A DNA stretch of 36,298 nt, from NCBI GenBank assembly GCA_017475745.1, contig JAFVEZ010000013.1:1-36298 (forward strand). The letters run 5' to 3'. Shown one piece after another: positions 25,842 through 34,295 of this stretch. This DNA is from Selenomonadaceae bacterium (GTDB lineage: Bacteria; Bacillota; Negativicutes; Selenomonadales; Selenomonadaceae). The translations under genes and the position numbers were made by a program. Numbering within the stretch: the stretch's first letter is position 1; the number at the start of each line of letters is the position of its first letter. Under the pieces are notes generated by a model, which saw only the letters and a list, made by a program, of their open reading frames with translations, did no database searches and was not told where the DNA came from.

Positions 25842-25860
25842 AGGAAGTCACCTCCAAATC

Positions 25861-26808
25861 TCAAAGAAGTGAGTCTGAATCTGCCATGGTAAGAGCCATG
25901 ATAGCCTTCTGAGTATGCAGACGATTTTCAGCCTCATCAAAGATGACATTGGCATTAGCTTCAAAGACCTCTTCAGTGACTTCTTCGCCGCGATAGGCAG
26001 GTAGGCAGTGCATAACGATAGCGCGTTTGTCAGCATGCTTGAGCAATTCGGAATTAACTTGATAAGGTGCAAATATCTTCTTGCGCTCGTCGTGTTCAGC
26101 TTCTTGACCCATACTTGCCCAAGTGTCAGTGGCAATGATGTCGGCGTCCTTGACAGCCTCAACAGGATCGGCAGTCCAAGAGAGAGAGGCGCCGGTCTCC
26201 TTGGCGTCCTCAAGTGCATTGTTGAAGACTTCTTGATCGGGCTTGTAATTCTCCGGTGTTGCAACTGCCAAAGTCATACCAACTTTGGCGGCGCCGTAGA
26301 GGTAAGAGTTGGTCATATTGTTGCCATCGCCGACGTAGGCCATCTTGAGACCTTTGAAGTCCTTACCCTTATGCTCGCGAATGGTGAGCAAATCGGTGAG
26401 AACTTGGCAAGGGTGCAGCAAATCAGTCAGACCATTGATGATTGGAATATCGGCATACTTGGCAAGCTCAAGAACGCGATCATGCCCGAAAGTGCGAATC
26501 ATAATGCCGTCAAGATAGCGGCTTAGGACTCTGGCGGTATCCTTGATTGGTTCGCCACGTCCAAGTTGAAGGTCACGATTAGACAGGAACAGAGCACTGC
26601 CGCCGAGCTGGTACATGCCGACTTCAAAGGAAACCCTTGTACGGGTTGAAGATTTCTCAAATATCATACCCAAAGTCTTGCCTTCAAGCAGACGATGTGG
26701 AATGCCTGCCTTTTGCAAGGTCTTCAGTTGAGCAGCAAAGTCAATAATGTGCTCAACTTGGTCAACTGTGAGGTCGTGAATGGACAATAAATCCTTACCT
26801 TGTAACAT
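25861..26808 (-). CDS. argF: Ornithine carbamoyltransferase
   Basis: A 315-residue cytoplasmic enzyme that makes citrulline from ornithine and carbamoyl phosphate in arginine biosynthesis. Carbamoyl-phosphate binding motif SSTRTR is at 53-58, HPCQ at 132-135, the ornithine region DTWASMGQE, and the HCLPAYRGEEV loop near 268. All catalytic residues appear intact. The start is the ATG at 26806-26808, with AAGGTGG 5 nt upstream; a GTG three codons earlier overlaps that ribosome binding site. No other arginine genes are nearby. It lies inside a transcription unit with ruvB and a deacetylase. I saw no clear ARG box in the 56 bp upstream. Confidence 0.97.
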   Translation of the reverse strand: MLQGKDLLSIHDLTVDQVEHIIDFAAQLKTLQKAGIPHRLLEGKTLGMIFEKSSTRTRVSFEVGMYQLGGSALFLSNRDLQLGRGEPIKDTARVLSRYLDGIMIRTFGHDRVLELAKYADIPIINGLTDLLHPCQVLTDLLTIREHKGKDFKGLKMAYVGDGNNMTNSYLYGAAKVGMTLAVATPENYKPDQEVFNNALEDAKETGASLSWTADPVEAVKDADIIATDTWASMGQEAEHDERKKIFAPYQVNSELLKHADKRAIVMHCLPAYRGEEVTEEVFEANANVIFDEAENRLHTQKAIMALTMADSDSLL

Positions 26809-26864
26809 ATAAACCACCTTGTATAATAAAGTTAGATTTAAGGGAATCCATAACCCATTGAGTT

Positions 26865-27308
26865 CTAATTATCGGATTGAACTTGGGCTTCTTGTAACAG
26901 TTCATGAAATCTATCAAATCGCTGCTGATATTCTTCAGCCTCATCTATATACTTTGCCTTATCTTCAGGAGAAAGTTCAGCAGAAATATTTTCAGAATCT
27001 CTAATGAAGACTGCACAGGCTGAACGTCCCCAATCAATACCGGCTTGACGAATTTCAGGATCATCAGTCATAAGTTCTTGAAATGACTGCAACTCATCAG
27101 GCTTTAAAAAATTACCCATGAGGTCACCTATGTGAACTATAACAAATTCGTCTTGTTCTTCTGTCGTCATCTGAACATAACGCTGCATTTCAGGTTCTAT
27201 CTTCTCGGTGTACATGTCCGACACCTTTGAAAGACCGTAAACGACAATGCCCAAACCTATCATCATCAAAACAAAGATACCGATGAGGATTTTTTTCCAC
27301 AATTTCAA
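26865..27308 (-). CDS. Small membrane-anchored hypothetical protein
   Basis: A 147-residue protein not recognised from any family. A basic start (MKLWKK) and a transmembrane helix (about 6-27) lead to an acidic, helical extracytoplasmic or periplasmic part rich in Glu, Asp and Gln. Motif-like segments are MTTEEQDEFVIVHIGDLMG and SPEDKAKYIDEAEEYQQRF. It starts with TTG, with AAGGAG 9 nt upstream. It lies 13 bp after ruvB and 56 bp before argF, so it belongs to that operon. Confidence 0.8.
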   Translation of the reverse strand: MKLWKKILIGIFVLMMIGLGIVVYGLSKVSDMYTEKIEPEMQRYVQMTTEEQDEFVIVHIGDLMGNFLKPDELQSFQELMTDDPEIRQAGIDWGRSACAVFIRDSENISAELSPEDKAKYIDEAEEYQQRFDRFHELLQEAQVQSDN

Positions 27309-27321
27309 ATAAATTCACTCC

Positions 27322-28365
27322 TTACGAATCAAAAAGACTGCGTTCAAAGTCATTGATCATAGCCTCGGTAGATTTTGGAAATAATACGCCCATATGCTCA
27401 TAACCTGCCTTGGTGACAACTCTGCCGCGAGGAGTTCTGACGATGAATCCAAGTTGCAGCAGGAAGGGTTCATAAATATCCTCAATGGTTTCACGAGTTT
27501 CACTGATAGATGCAGCGATAGTTTCAAGTCCAACGGGACCACCGCCAAACTTATTAATCATAGCGTCAAGCATTCTTCTGTCAGTGTGATCAAGTCCCAC
27601 TTTGTCAACCTCAAGCATTTTTAGGGCATTATCGGCAATTTCATCTGTAATGGTTGAGGAACCTTGCACTTCTGCAAAATCTCTAACTCGCTTCAAAAGA
27701 CGGTTGGCAATTCTCGGCGTGCCGCGTGAGCGCTTGGCAATCTCAGCGGCGCCGTTGGCTTCAATCGGTATCTTCAAGACACGTGCAGCACGATTGATGA
27801 TCTCAATGAGTGCTTCTATAGAGTAATATTCCAGACGACTTATAACACCAAATCTGTCTCTTAGAGGTGGCGAGAGTGATCCGGCCTTTGTAGTAGCACC
27901 AATCAGAGTGAACGGCGCAATATCAAGGCGGATAGAGCGGGCGCCGGAACCTTTGCCAATGATAATATCAAGAGTGAAATCCTCCATGGCGGAATAGAGA
28001 ATCTCTTCGACGACGCGTGGAAGGCGGTGAATCTCATCAATAAAGAGGACATCACGCGGCTGAAGATTAGTCAGCAGAGCAGCAAGATCGCCGCTTCTCT
28101 CAATGGCCGGTCCTGAAGTTGGACGGAAATTGACGCCGAGTTCATTAGCAATGATGGCGGACAGAGTAGTCTTACCGAGACCAGGCGGACCGTAGAGCAG
28201 AACGTGATCGAGGGCTTCTTTTCTTGAGATAGCAGCCTTAATAAAGATCGAAAGATTTTCTTTAGCTTTGTCCTGCCCGATATATTCAGCCAACTTGCGA
28301 GGGCGCAGACTATACTGCCAATCATCAGCACCTTGCTCTTGATTTGAAATAATACGTTCGTCCAT
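27322..28365 (-). CDS. ruvB: Holliday junction branch migration ATPase RuvB
   Basis: A 347-residue AAA+ motor that drives branch migration with RuvA. The N-terminal [11 protein letters not shown] is followed by Walker [10 protein letters not shown] (59-67), Walker B DEIHR (110-114), sensor segment IGATTKAG and the arginine-finger region LRDRFG. The C-terminal winged-helix part is [22 protein letters not shown]. Length and all motifs are standard. The ATG is preceded by AGAGGGGTGA. ruvA and ruvC are not adjacent. It is the first gene of a leftward operon with a near-consensus promoter. Confidence 0.98.
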   Translation of the reverse strand: MDERIISNQEQGADDWQYSLRPRKLAEYIGQDKAKENLSIFIKAAISRKEALDHVLLYGPPGLGKTTLSAIIANELGVNFRPTSGPAIERSGDLAALLTNLQPRDVLFIDEIHRLPRVVEEILYSAMEDFTLDIIIGKGSGARSIRLDIAPFTLIGATTKAGSLSPPLRDRFGVISRLEYYSIEALIEIINRAARVLKIPIEANGAAEIAKRSRGTPRIANRLLKRVRDFAEVQGSSTITDEIADNALKMLEVDKVGLDHTDRRMLDAMINKFGGGPVGLETIAASISETRETIEDIYEPFLLQLGFIVRTPRGRVVTKAGYEHMGVLFPKSTEAMINDFERSLFDS

Positions 28366-28423
28366 AGATTCACCCCTCTGACGATCAAGAAAGTAGAAAT
28401 ACTTATCCGATAAATTGCATTTG

Positions 28424-28453
28424 ATTATATCACTTAGAAAATGCCCTTGTCAA
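28424..28453 (-). promoter_or_regulatory. Promoter of the ruvB operon
   Basis: Minus strand: -35 TTGACA (28448-28453), 18-bp spacer, -10 TATAAT (28424-28429); both hexamers are perfect. The leader to the ruvB ATG is about 50 nt. Confidence 0.75.
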
Positions 28454-28467
28454 TCGTAACAAAGGCA
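28442..28467. repeat. Inverted repeat overlapping the ruvB -35 box
   Basis: TGCCCTTGT (28442-28450) and ACAAAGGCA (28459-28467) pair over 9 bp with one G-T, around an 8-nt loop. The left arm includes part of the ruvB -35 hexamer, so a bound regulator could block the promoter. It does not match the Gram-positive LexA box. It could also be a terminator-like stem read leftward (TTTTC follows). Confidence 0.35.
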
Positions 28468-28490
28468 ATCCGATAAAAAACAGCAAAAGG

Positions 28491-28519
28491 TTGCACCCTA
28501 CGCATGGTTGTGATATAAT
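28491..28519 (+). promoter_or_regulatory. Promoter of the ABC transporter-hemB unit
   Basis: -35 TTGCAC (28491-28496), 17-bp spacer, -10 TATAAT (28514-28519). The predicted start (about 28526) lies at the Shine-Dalgarno sequence itself, leaving a leader of only about 9 nt. Confidence 0.65.
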
Positions 28520-28534
28520 GCGAAATGAGGTGAT

Positions 28535-30241
28535 ATGGTGAAACAAAACTTATTTAAAGGCTTTTGGCATCTGTTTAAAGGGTACTGGTCATCGGAGGAA
28601 AAGTGGAAAGCAAGAGGACTTTTGACTGTTGTCATCGCCTTAAACTTCGCAATGGTCTACCTATTGGTGCAGATTAACGATTGGTATAATGAGTTCTACA
28701 ACTCTCTACAAAACTATGAAGCGGATCTCTTCTGGGGACTCATTGGGAAATTTTCGCTGATCGCCTTCACTTATATAATGATTGCTGTCTATGCGGTATA
28801 TTTGAGACAAATGTTGCAACTCAAGTGGCGCACCTGGATGACTAATCAATATCTAAATTCTTGGTTAGGCAAGCAGGTTTACTACAGACTTCAGCTCACA
28901 GGTGGTGCAACCGACAACCCAGACCAGCGTATATCCGAAGATATAAATCAATTCGTTGGATTGACACTAGCGTTGTTGATAGGTCTTTTAAAACAGATAA
29001 CAACTCTTGTTGCTTTTGGTGTAGTACTTTGGGAACTCTCCGGCGAGTACTCACTTGAGATTGGCGGCGCTACGATTGTGATTTACGGCTATATGTTCTG
29101 GTTCTCACTAGCATATTCAAGTGTAGGCACCTTTCTGGCACATAAAGTCGGACGTAAGTTGATTGGCTTAAACTTCGATCAACAGAAGTATGAAGCAGAC
29201 TTTCGATTCAATATGATGAGATTCAGAGAAAATGCCGAGAGCATAGCCTTCTATCGTGGCGAAATGGCTGAGATGGAAGGCTTTCAAGGTAAGTTTAGCC
29301 ACGTGATAAAGAATTTCTGGGAACTCATGAAGAAAACTAAGCACTTAAACTTTTATGTCAATGGCTATGCTCAACTTGCGGTGATTGTGCCACTTGTGAT
29401 GGCGGCGCCAAGATACTTTGGTGGAGCTATGCAGCTTGGCGGACTTATGCAAACTATTTCGGCATTTGGCAGAGTGCAGGACGCCTTGAGCTACTTTGTC
29501 GATTCATATGACACTATAGCAAGCCTGGCAGCAGTAGTCAATCGTCTTGCGGGATTCACTGAACACATTGAAGAAGCAACAGAAGTCAAAGATGATGTCA
29601 AACGTGAAAACACTTCAAGAGGGAATTTGTCCGTTGAAAAGTTGACGGTCAAACTGCCAAACGATAGAGTATTGATAAAAAATTTATCATTTGATTTGGA
29701 GCAGTCGAAGCGGCTGTTGGTTACTGGTGCATCGGGCTGTGGCAAGTCGACACTGTTGAGAACATTGGCAGGTATATGGTTCTACGCTGAAGGGAATATA
29801 AATCTTCCAGAGGGTGCAAAAGTACTCTTTCTACCGCAGAGACCGTATCTACCGCTGGGTACACTGAGACGGGCGATTGAATATCCTTCAACGGAAACCC
29901 AAAGCAAAGAAAGACTCTCAGAAATATTAGAGACAGTAGGTCTTAAAGAGCTTACGGACAAACTAGAAGTTGAAGATGATTGGAGCAGAATCCTCTCATT
30001 AGGTGAGCAGCAGAGATTGGCATTTGCTAGAGTACTGCTAAGAGAGCCGGACTTCCTGTTCTTGGACGAAGCAACCTCAGCATTGGACGAGCCGCGTGAG
30101 CAAGAGATGTATCAAATGCTTCGAGAAAGACTGCCACGCCTTACCATAGTAAGTGTCGGGCATCGCTCTACACTTAACAAAGAGCATGATTTAGTACTTG
30201 CAATCAAAGAGTCACAATGCACAGTTCATGATATCGAATAA
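28535..30241 (+). CDS. ABC transporter, fused permease-ATPase (YddA/SbmA-BacA type)
   Basis: A 568-residue half-transporter. The membrane domain (about 25-340) has about six helices and the segment NPDQRISEDI (128-137), typical of the ABC-D/YddA/BacA-like group. The nucleotide-binding domain (about 365-568) carries Walker A GASGCGKST (398-406), signature LSLGEQQRL (487-495) and Walker B FLFLDEATSALD (507-518). Relatives import or export peptides, cobalamin or fatty acyl compounds, so the substrate is open. The start is the ATG at 28535, with GAGGTG just upstream; a GTG one codon later is an alternative. It diverges from ruvB and is followed 30 bp later by hemB. Confidence 0.92.
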   Translation: MVKQNLFKGFWHLFKGYWSSEEKWKARGLLTVVIALNFAMVYLLVQINDWYNEFYNSLQNYEADLFWGLIGKFSLIAFTYIMIAVYAVYLRQMLQLKWRTWMTNQYLNSWLGKQVYYRLQLTGGATDNPDQRISEDINQFVGLTLALLIGLLKQITTLVAFGVVLWELSGEYSLEIGGATIVIYGYMFWFSLAYSSVGTFLAHKVGRKLIGLNFDQQKYEADFRFNMMRFRENAESIAFYRGEMAEMEGFQGKFSHVIKNFWELMKKTKHLNFYVNGYAQLAVIVPLVMAAPRYFGGAMQLGGLMQTISAFGRVQDALSYFVDSYDTIASLAAVVNRLAGFTEHIEEATEVKDDVKRENTSRGNLSVEKLTVKLPNDRVLIKNLSFDLEQSKRLLVTGASGCGKSTLLRTLAGIWFYAEGNINLPEGAKVLFLPQRPYLPLGTLRRAIEYPSTETQSKERLSEILETVGLKELTDKLEVEDDWSRILSLGEQQRLAFARVLLREPDFLFLDEATSALDEPREQEMYQMLRERLPRLTIVSVGHRSTLNKEHDLVLAIKESQCTVHDIE

Positions 30242-30271
30242 TAATGAAGATTTAACATGGAGATGATAGAT

Positions 30272-31237
30272 TTGATACAGAAGTTACGTCCACGTCGAAT
30301 TAGAATAAATGAAAATATCCGCGAAATGGTCAAGGAGACAACTATATCGCCGAAAGACTTTGTTTATCCTATCTTTGTTGTGCCTGGTGAACACATCAAG
30401 GAAGAAATCCCAAGCATGCCAGATGTATACCACTTCTCTGTTGACAATGCCGTTGAGGTTGCCAAAGAGATTGCTGATCTAGGTATACCTTCGGTTGAGG
30501 TCTTTGGCTTGCCGGAATACAAGGACGAGATAGGATCAAGCGCTTGGGATATGAACAGTCCAGTTCAGCGTGCCATCACTGCCATCAAGAAGGCTGTACC
30601 GGAGCTGGTGATTGTTGGTGATGTCTGTCTCTGCCAGTACACAAACCACGGTCATTGCGGCAAACTTTGTGGACACTATGTCGATAATGATTCCACATTG
30701 GAGTTACTTAGTAAAGTGGCGGTAAGCCAAGCCGAAGCAGGTGCCGACATCGTTGCGCCTTCAGATATGATGGACGGACGCGTTGCGGCAATCCGTGACT
30801 CTCTTGATTCTAAGGGTTTTATAAATGTCTCGATAATGAGTTATGCCGTCAAATATGCTTCCGGATTCTATGCACCTTTCAGAGATGCCGCCGATTCTGC
30901 ACCTCAGTTTGGAGATCGCAAACAGTATCAAATGGATCCTGCCAACTTTCGTGAAGCACTTAAAGAGGTTGAACTTGACATTGCTGAAGGCGCTGACATC
31001 ATCATGGTTAAACCTGCAACGGCCTATCTGGACGTTGTGAGAAGCGTCCGAAATAAAATAAACCACCCTGTGGCGGTCTACAATGTGAGCGGTGAGTATG
31101 CGATGGTTAAAGCCGCAGCAAGGAATGGTTGGATTGACGAGAAGCGAATAGTACTTGAGTCATTGACTTGTATGAAGCGTGCCGGCGCAGATATAATTAT
31201 CACTTACCATGCTATAGACGCTGCCAAGTGGATTTAA
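30272..31237 (+). CDS. hemB: Porphobilinogen synthase (delta-aminolevulinic acid dehydratase)
   Basis: A 321-residue enzyme that condenses two 5-aminolevulinate molecules to porphobilinogen in tetrapyrrole synthesis. The active-site zinc cysteines C119, C121 and C129 are in [15 protein letters not shown], making it a zinc-dependent type. The Schiff-base lysines are K194 (SYAVKYAS) and K247 (IMVKPA). The start is taken as TTG at 30272, with GGAG 9 nt upstream; the ATG five codons earlier overlaps this site and has no good ribosome binding site. Other hem genes are absent, so tetrapyrrole synthesis is encoded elsewhere. It is probably cotranscribed with the ABC transporter. Confidence 0.96.
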   Translation: MIQKLRPRRIRINENIREMVKETTISPKDFVYPIFVVPGEHIKEEIPSMPDVYHFSVDNAVEVAKEIADLGIPSVEVFGLPEYKDEIGSSAWDMNSPVQRAITAIKKAVPELVIVGDVCLCQYTNHGHCGKLCGHYVDNDSTLELLSKVAVSQAEAGADIVAPSDMMDGRVAAIRDSLDSKGFINVSIMSYAVKYASGFYAPFRDAADSAPQFGDRKQYQMDPANFREALKEVELDIAEGADIIMVKPATAYLDVVRSVRNKINHPVAVYNVSGEYAMVKAAARNGWIDEKRIVLESLTCMKRAGADIIITYHAIDAAKWI

Positions 31238-31242
31238 TAAAC

Positions 31243-31389
31243 GAGAAAAGAGACTGCCGCTGTAACGCAAGCAATCCCTCCTCCAAAAAGGGGTCCAAAA
31301 TGCCGATTTCTTTTTATGCCTAAACCCTGCAACTCGCAGGTGGGTACCTTAAGTCCGGTTTCTGTTACTCGTCTCAGAGGACAATTCTC
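31243..31389 (+). ncRNA. Candidate 6S-like structured RNA
   Basis: This non-coding stretch between hemB and dapB folds into a long irregular rod. GAGAA pairs with TTCTC (31243-31247 with 31385-31389), GAGAC with GTCTC (31250-31254 with 31371-31375), and GTAACGCAAGC with the region ending CTGTTAC (31262-31272 with about 31358-31368). There is an open central part, a small hairpin CTGC-AACTC-GCAG on the 3' side, and an A-rich/T-rich terminal arm. This layout and the segment CGCAAGC followed by pyrimidines resemble 6S RNA, which binds sigma-70-type RNA polymerase. G-U pairs in the inner helix favour the plus strand. No clear plus promoter or terminator was found, so processing from the hemB transcript, or the minus strand, remains possible. 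The part 31390-31512 shows nothing else clear. Confidence 0.38.
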
Positions 31390-31512
31390 CATCCGCCATT
31401 CAAATCAGATTCCCTAATATAAATGTAGGTTAGACATTAATAAAGTTTTCGCACATCTCAGGCTTTTCCTTCTCGACAAAATAATAGCATAAAAAAATTT
31501 TCAGTGCAAGTC

Positions 31513-31541
31513 TTGACAAGTAAAAAATTTTAGTTTAATAA
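31513..31541 (+). promoter_or_regulatory. Promoter of dapB
   Basis: -35 TTGACA (31513-31518, perfect), 17-bp spacer, -10 TAATAA (31536-31541). The leader of about 35 nt leaves no room for a lysine riboswitch. Confidence 0.65.
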
Positions 31542-31582
31542 TCTTTTGAAATGATATATAAATTGTTTTGGGGGCGATATTT

Positions 31583-32374
31583 TTGGTTAAAGTACTTGTA
31601 AATGGTGCATATGGAAGAATGGGCCGTACGGTTCTCAACGCCGTTATAAATGATGATGAGTTGGAACTTGTAGGTGCGGTTGATGTGATCGGTGGTGCAG
31701 ACACAGGAGAACTCACTGGTCATAAAGCTAACGATATTGTCATTGAGACTGATTTGGCAAAGGCTCTCGATACTCATAAACCTGATGTCATGGTAGACTT
31801 CACTCAACCGCAAGTGGTTTTTAATAATGTCATCACTGCACTTGAACATAAAGTCTCACCTGTCGTCGGTACAACTGGACTAAGTGACGAAGCCAAAGAG
31901 AAGATTCGTCAAACTTCAGAGACAAACGATACGCCAGTATTCATTGCTCCTAACTTTGCTATAGGTGCAGTGCTCATGATGTTGATGGCACAACAGGCAG
32001 CTAAGTATCTTCCGGACGTTGAGATAATCGAACTTCATCACGATCAAAAGCTAGATGCACCGAGCGGAACTGCTGAACTCACTGCAAAGATGATCTCAGA
32101 AGTTAGAGCAAAACATGAGCAAGGTCACCCAAATGAAGTCGAGAAGATTGCAAATGTCAGAGGCGGCAATGTCGACGGTATTCGTATTCACAGTGTCAGA
32201 TTGCCAGGATATGTTGCACATCAAGAGGTTATCTTCGGCGGTTTGGGACAGACTCTTACTATTCGCCACGACTCAACAGGGCGCGATTCATTCATGCCTG
32301 GTGTCGTACTTGCCTGCAAGAGAGTTCGGAATCTCAAGGGTCTTACTATCGGTCTGGATAAGTTATTGATTTAA
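31583..32374 (+). CDS. dapB: 4-hydroxy-tetrahydrodipicolinate reductase
   Basis: A 263-residue NAD(P)H-dependent enzyme of the diaminopimelate/lysine pathway. The N-terminal nucleotide motif is VNGAYGRMGRT. VDFTQPQ and VVGTTGLS follow, and the substrate motif ELHHDQKLDAPSGTA carries the catalytic His pair and Lys. The C-terminal segment HDSTGRDSFMPGV is typical. The start is TTG at 31583, with GGGGG 8 nt upstream; a TTG five codons earlier overlaps this site. It supplies the substrate of DapL encoded elsewhere in the window. It has its own promoter and is not next to dapA. Confidence 0.97.
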   Translation: MVKVLVNGAYGRMGRTVLNAVINDDELELVGAVDVIGGADTGELTGHKANDIVIETDLAKALDTHKPDVMVDFTQPQVVFNNVITALEHKVSPVVGTTGLSDEAKEKIRQTSETNDTPVFIAPNFAIGAVLMMLMAQQAAKYLPDVEIIELHHDQKLDAPSGTAELTAKMISEVRAKHEQGHPNEVEKIANVRGGNVDGIRIHSVRLPGYVAHQEVIFGGLGQTLTIRHDSTGRDSFMPGVVLACKRVRNLKGLTIGLDKLLI

Positions 32375-32378
32375 CGAA

Positions 32379-32407
32379 TTGCACTGATTGCTAGTTAATC
32401 TTATAAT
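32379..32407 (+). promoter_or_regulatory. Promoter of thiD
   Basis: -35 TTGCAC (32379-32384), 17-bp spacer, -10 TATAAT (32402-32407). The leader is about 30 nt with no TPP riboswitch. Confidence 0.7.
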
Positions 32408-32443
32408 TTAATCACGACGAATTAATTGATTTGCGGTGATAGT

Positions 32444-33274
32444 ATGAATAAAACTTTAAATACGGTACTCACGATTGCCGGAAGTGATTCCAGTGGCGGT
32501 GCCGGTATACAAGCCGATTTGAAGACAATGATTGCCAATGGCGTTTACGGCATGTCCGCCATAACTTCATTGACGGCTCAAAACACTCAAGGCGTGACGG
32601 CTATTCTTGATTCAACGCCGGAGTTTTTGGCTGCCCAGCTCGACGCAGTATTTACCGACATATTCCCTGACGCGGTTAAAGTTGGAATGGTCTCTTCTGC
32701 CGCATTGATTGAGGTTATTGGAGATAGGCTCAACCATTACAAGGCGAAAAATGTTGTCGTTGATCCTGTTATGGTCGCAACGAGTGGCGCCAAACTCCTC
32801 AATGACGATGCTGTGGATAAGTTGACCGCTACCTTATTCCCACTTGCTACCGTCATCACGCCCAATTTGTTTGAGCTTGCAGTGTTGGCTAATAAATCAG
32901 CGGAAGATATAAAGATAAAGGCTGATATGGAAGAGACTGCCAAGATGTTGTACGATAAATACGGCTGTGCAGTGCTTGCCAAGGGCGGTCACTTCCAAAA
33001 CTCCTCTCCAGATCTCCTTTGCAATGAAGAAGGTTTTAAATGGTTCTATGGCGAGAGAATTGCAACTGATAATACTCATGGCACTGGCTGTACTTTATCT
33101 TCAGCTATTGCTTCAAATCTTGCCAAGGGTATGTCGCTTGGTGAAGCTATCAGCAAGGCAAAGCTCTATTTGATGGGTGCTCTCTCTTCGGGTTTAAATC
33201 TTGGCAAGGGCAATGGTCCTCTCGATCATGGTTACAAGATCAACATGACCTTAGCAATTGATCATTTCGTCTGA
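32444..33274 (+). CDS. thiD: Hydroxymethylpyrimidine (phosphate) kinase
   Basis: A 276-residue ribokinase-fold enzyme that phosphorylates HMP and HMP-phosphate in thiamine synthesis. The N-terminal motif is AGSDSSGGAGIQADLKT, then VDPVMVATSGAKLL, ITPNLFELAVL, AKGGHF, and the anion-hole/catalytic motif DNTHGTGCTLSSAIA. The start is the ATG at 32444 with GGTG 5 nt upstream. It stands alone with its own promoter and no riboswitch, so control by thiamine is not visible. A pyridoxine kinase activity is possible in this family. It converges with the oxidoreductase gene, with only 24 bp between stops and no terminator seen. Confidence 0.95.
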   Translation: MNKTLNTVLTIAGSDSSGGAGIQADLKTMIANGVYGMSAITSLTAQNTQGVTAILDSTPEFLAAQLDAVFTDIFPDAVKVGMVSSAALIEVIGDRLNHYKAKNVVVDPVMVATSGAKLLNDDAVDKLTATLFPLATVITPNLFELAVLANKSAEDIKIKADMEETAKMLYDKYGCAVLAKGGHFQNSSPDLLCNEEGFKWFYGERIATDNTHGTGCTLSSAIASNLAKGMSLGEAISKAKLYLMGALSSGLNLGKGNGPLDHGYKINMTLAIDHFV

Positions 33275-33298
33275 TAAAGTAGAGTAGATTCAGCAATA

Positions 33299-34291
33299 TT
33301 ATATCTTATCGCCATAGTGAAGTCCTGCATTCTTGATAGCAGTCTCGGCAGCATTGACAACGATTATTGAAGTCTCAAGGCTTTGCTTCATTTTATCATA
33401 TGCCTTATTCTCGAAGGTTTCGGCAAATTCAATGAATTCATGTACCATTCTATGATCAAATTGATTTAAGTTCATTGTCTCGACCTCTCGACCGCGAATA
33501 TTGATTTCCAAACTAGACAACAGATTTGGTGCGCTGTTCACTCTCATGAAACCGTTGTCACCTTGGATCATCAAGAATGAAGGGCTTTCCGAATCTTTGG
33601 CACCGGTGCAGTGAGCGATAAAGTTGTCATACTTCAACACGAGGAAACCGGAAGTATCAATACCGTTGAATCCGATATTGGCAACATATTCCAGAGATTT
33701 CGGCGCTCCGAACAGACCGATAATGAAGTTGATGTTATAGATGTTGATGTCATAGAGAGCGCCACCATAGAGCTTGGGATCGAACGCAGGCAGAACTTTG
33801 CCATCTTTGTAGGCGTCATAGCGGCTGGAATATTGAGAGTAGTTGCACTGAATGAGCTTGATATTTCCAAGGTCTTTGAGGGTATCACGAATCTTGTAGA
33901 AGTTCGGGCAATGGAGCAGAGTAACCGCTTCAAAGAGATAGAGACCCTTCTTGATGGCAAGATTGGCAAGTTCCTCAGCTTCAACAGCCTTAACGGTAAA
34001 AGGCTTCTCAAGAATGACGTTCTTACCAGCGTTGAGTGCCTTTTTCGTGTACTCATAGTGAACGGCATTGACCAGACCGACATAGACGAACTCAATCTCA
34101 GGATCGGCAAGGAGTTCTTCATAGTCAGTGAAGACTTTCTTAATGTTGAACTTCTGAGCGAGTGCTTCTGCCTTGTCCTTGCTGTGAGGGCGTGCCCAGA
34201 TTGCAGCGACATTGAACTTGCCGCCTTGTTTAATGGCGTCGATAGCTTCCGGCACAATCTTGCCGGTTCCAAGCATTGCAATGTTAATCAT
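33299..34291 (-). CDS. Gfo/Idh/MocA family oxidoreductase
   Basis: A 330-residue NAD(P)-dependent dehydrogenase. The N-terminal Rossmann motif is AMLGTGKIVPEAI, and the signature EKPF (95-98) carries the catalytic lysine. The C-terminal alpha/beta domain includes GGALYDINIYNINFIIGLFG, the segment that normally holds the catalytic Asp and His; here a Tyr stands near the usual His position. Members act on sugars, inositols or amino sugars, and the substrate is unknown. The ATG is preceded by GAAGGAG at 7 nt. It starts 4 bp after nadE, so the two form an operon, which is an unexplained pairing. Confidence 0.92.
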   Translation of the reverse strand: MINIAMLGTGKIVPEAIDAIKQGGKFNVAAIWARPHSKDKAEALAQKFNIKKVFTDYEELLADPEIEFVYVGLVNAVHYEYTKKALNAGKNVILEKPFTVKAVEAEELANLAIKKGLYLFEAVTLLHCPNFYKIRDTLKDLGNIKLIQCNYSQYSSRYDAYKDGKVLPAFDPKLYGGALYDINIYNINFIIGLFGAPKSLEYVANIGFNGIDTSGFLVLKYDNFIAHCTGAKDSESPSFLMIQGDNGFMRVNSAPNLLSSLEINIRGREVETMNLNQFDHRMVHEFIEFAETFENKAYDKMKQSLETSIIVVNAAETAIKNAGLHYGDKI

Positions 34292-34295
34292 TTTG

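Noticed and set aside
26008..26526. 172-codon open frame antisense to argF
   Set aside because: argF is unambiguous on the other strand; the antisense frame has no ribosome site and no recognisable domain.
31321..31360. T-box-like segment (GGTGGGTACC) upstream of dapB
   Set aside because: It does not match the T-box TGGNACC core spacing, there is no specifier stem or terminator, and the dapB promoter lies downstream of it.
31243..31400. 6S-like RNA on the minus strand instead of plus
   Set aside because: A weak promoter (TTTATT-17-TATATT near 31415-31440) and a T-rich 3' end support minus, but the inner helix loses two pairs and the mini-hairpin falls on the wrong side. Kept as the alternative only.
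31513..31582. Lysine riboswitch expected before dapB
   Set aside because: The leader from the dapB promoter is only about 35 nt; no riboswitch fits.
32375..32443. TPP riboswitch expected before thiD
   Set aside because: The 69-bp gap holds a promoter only and lacks the conserved CTGAGA core.
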